Shown here: piece by piece, positions 63,387 through 64,000 of the stretch
How positions within the stretch are numbered: position 1 is the first letter of the stretch
How the letters are laid out: the number at the start of each line of letters is the position of its first letter
NCBI GenBank assembly: GCA_964653145.1
Contig: CAZZCG010000001.1
Location: forward strand, 248,001 to 312,000
Direction: 5' to 3'
Length of the DNA stretch: 64,000 bases
Origin: Pseudocalidococcus sp964653145
Lineage (GTDB): Bacteria > Cyanobacteriota > Cyanobacteriia > Thermosynechococcales > Thermosynechococcaceae
Position numbers and translations under genes: made by a program
The notes under the pieces: model-generated
Told to the model about the DNA's origin: nothing
Databases searched by the model: none
Seen by the model: only the letters and a program-made list of their open reading frames with translations

Positions 63387-64000
63387 TGAAACATCTTTTC
63401 TATGTTCATAGTCATACGACAAAGCTAATCACGCAGTCAATCATTCAAGCAGAAAAATTAAATAAAAATGATGTTATAGTTCTCCTAAATCGAGGCATAC
63501 AAGGAATAGATAATCATATTTGCTTTGATTTCCCATTTTGTCATTATCCAGTCGAAAGTTTTCCATCTTACCTTAAGTTCTGGAAAGGTAGAAACAAACT
63601 TAACTCACTCAACAGTTTTCTAAATAGTAAACTTATGGGAGATGAATATTTATTCTATGCGCCTCATTTAGGGCTAAAAATGTTTCAATTAATAGTGACA
63701 AGTTCAAAATGCAAAGGATATTGTTTTATTGAGGAGGGAAAACTATCGTTTAACAGGTTAGTAAAGAAAGAAATAAAAAAAGAAATATTTGATAAGTTCA
63801 TTGACGTTCTTAATTACGGTAATAGAATATTTTGGGAGCAGACTTACTACACAAATAATTATAAAGTTGCATATAGGTTTTCTCATGCAGCATTTCCTAA
63901 TTCACCAAGAGTAGAAAACATACAGCTGCAACTCACAAATAATAAAATTAGCAAAATAATTGAAAAAAAAGTTCTGATATTAGACCCAATTGTTGAAGCC
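63386..64000 (+). CDS. Possible glycosyltransferase (polysialyltransferase / GT52-like), truncated by the window
   Basis: ATG 63386 overlaps the neuB stop (TAATG) and opens a frame of 205 codons that runs off the end. It begins KHLFYVHSHTTKLITQSIIQ, then DVIVLLNRGIQG, LFYAPHLGLKMFQLIVTSSK and CKGYCFIEEGKLSF. The order, an N-terminal beta-alpha unit, then a FIE(E/D)G-type element, recalls bacterial sialyltransferases of the GT52/polysialyltransferase groups, which fits the neuA-neuB context. The resemblance is by eye and weak, and the catalytic C-terminal part is outside the window. Codons are strongly AT-rich. Confidence 0.45.
   Translation, partial: MKHLFYVHSHTTKLITQSIIQAEKLNKNDVIVLLNRGIQGIDNHICFDFPFCHYPVESFPSYLKFWKGRNKLNSLNSFLNSKLMGDEYLFYAPHLGLKMFQLIVTSSKCKGYCFIEEGKLSFNRLVKKEIKKEIFDKFIDVLNYGNRIFWEQTYYTNNYKVAYRFSHAAFPNSPRVENIQLQLTNNKISKIIEKKVLILDPIVEA

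Overview
The window is a gene-dense stretch of cyanobacterial chromosome with moderate to high G+C. Diagnostic genes are the ferredoxin-thioredoxin reductase catalytic chain, two carboxysome shell proteins (a CcmK paralogue and CcmP), PipX with PipY and SepF, a DHNA-CoA thioesterase of the phylloquinone route, a cyanobacterial three-gene PntAA/PntAB/PntB transhydrogenase, and several families largely confined to cyanobacteria (DUF3086, DUF3119, DUF3172, DUF3370). The classical cyanobacterial palindrome HIP1 (GCGATCGC) is nearly absent. The window is instead full of GGCCTGG/CCAGGCC, often as the palindrome CCAGGCCTGG. This suggests a unicellular lineage outside the HIP1-rich group, perhaps near Synechococcus sp. 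PCC 6312 or Thermosynechococcus; that placement is inference.

Layout. 0-6.1 kb: end of a bicupin, RNase HI, aquaporin Z, FtsH and RadC (convergent and overlapping), and a photolyase-like protein apparently split over two overlapping genes. 6.2-11 kb: tRNA-Pro, two GNAT acetyltransferases, a gamma-carbonic-anhydrase-like protein, FtrC/DUF309 and a potassium channel. 11.4-21.7 kb: threonine synthase, PanD, a lone CcmK, a minus-strand cluster around an MlaE-type lipid permease, an MscS channel and ProA. 21.7-28.2 kb: a decayed Rpn/DUF2887 gene, a PRC-barrel protein, a redoxin, PepP, AvtA, tRNA-Arg, and a 755-base gene-free stretch rich in hairpins. 28.2-34.9 kb: an IS630 element with visible terminal repeats, a CcmP/pentapeptide pair, a GT2-TPR protein, and MurB/MurC. 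35-39.6 kb: one 1515-residue PAS/GAF/GGDEF/EAL protein whose GAF domain carries cyanobacteriochrome-type cysteines. 40-50.6 kb: a PPP phosphatase, DUF3370, ArgS, ProC-SepF-PipY-PipX, PriA and the DHNA-CoA thioesterase. 51-55.2 kb: the pnt operon plus a purine permease.

From 55.4 kb to the end lies an accessory surface-polysaccharide locus: a Wzm-type permease, a decayed Rpn gene, a Wzt-type ATPase whose composition changes partway through the gene, a methyltransferase, a methyltransferase remnant, a NeuA-type cytidylyltransferase, a DUF29 gene, a multidomain NeuB-type synthase, and a truncated protein that may be a glycosyltransferase. Together these suggest synthesis and ABC export of a glycan carrying a nonulosonic (sialic-acid-like) sugar. 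The locus is AT-rich from about 57.9 kb, is poor in the GGCCTGG word, and holds pseudogenes, all of which fit horizontal acquisition.

The least expected items are the candidate DXCF-type photosensor on a c-di-GMP enzyme, the split photolyase, the multidomain NeuB with its neighbours, the alternative genome-wide palindrome, and two possible unannotated small genes (a micro-ORF with a near-ideal ribosome binding site, and a structured-RNA candidate).
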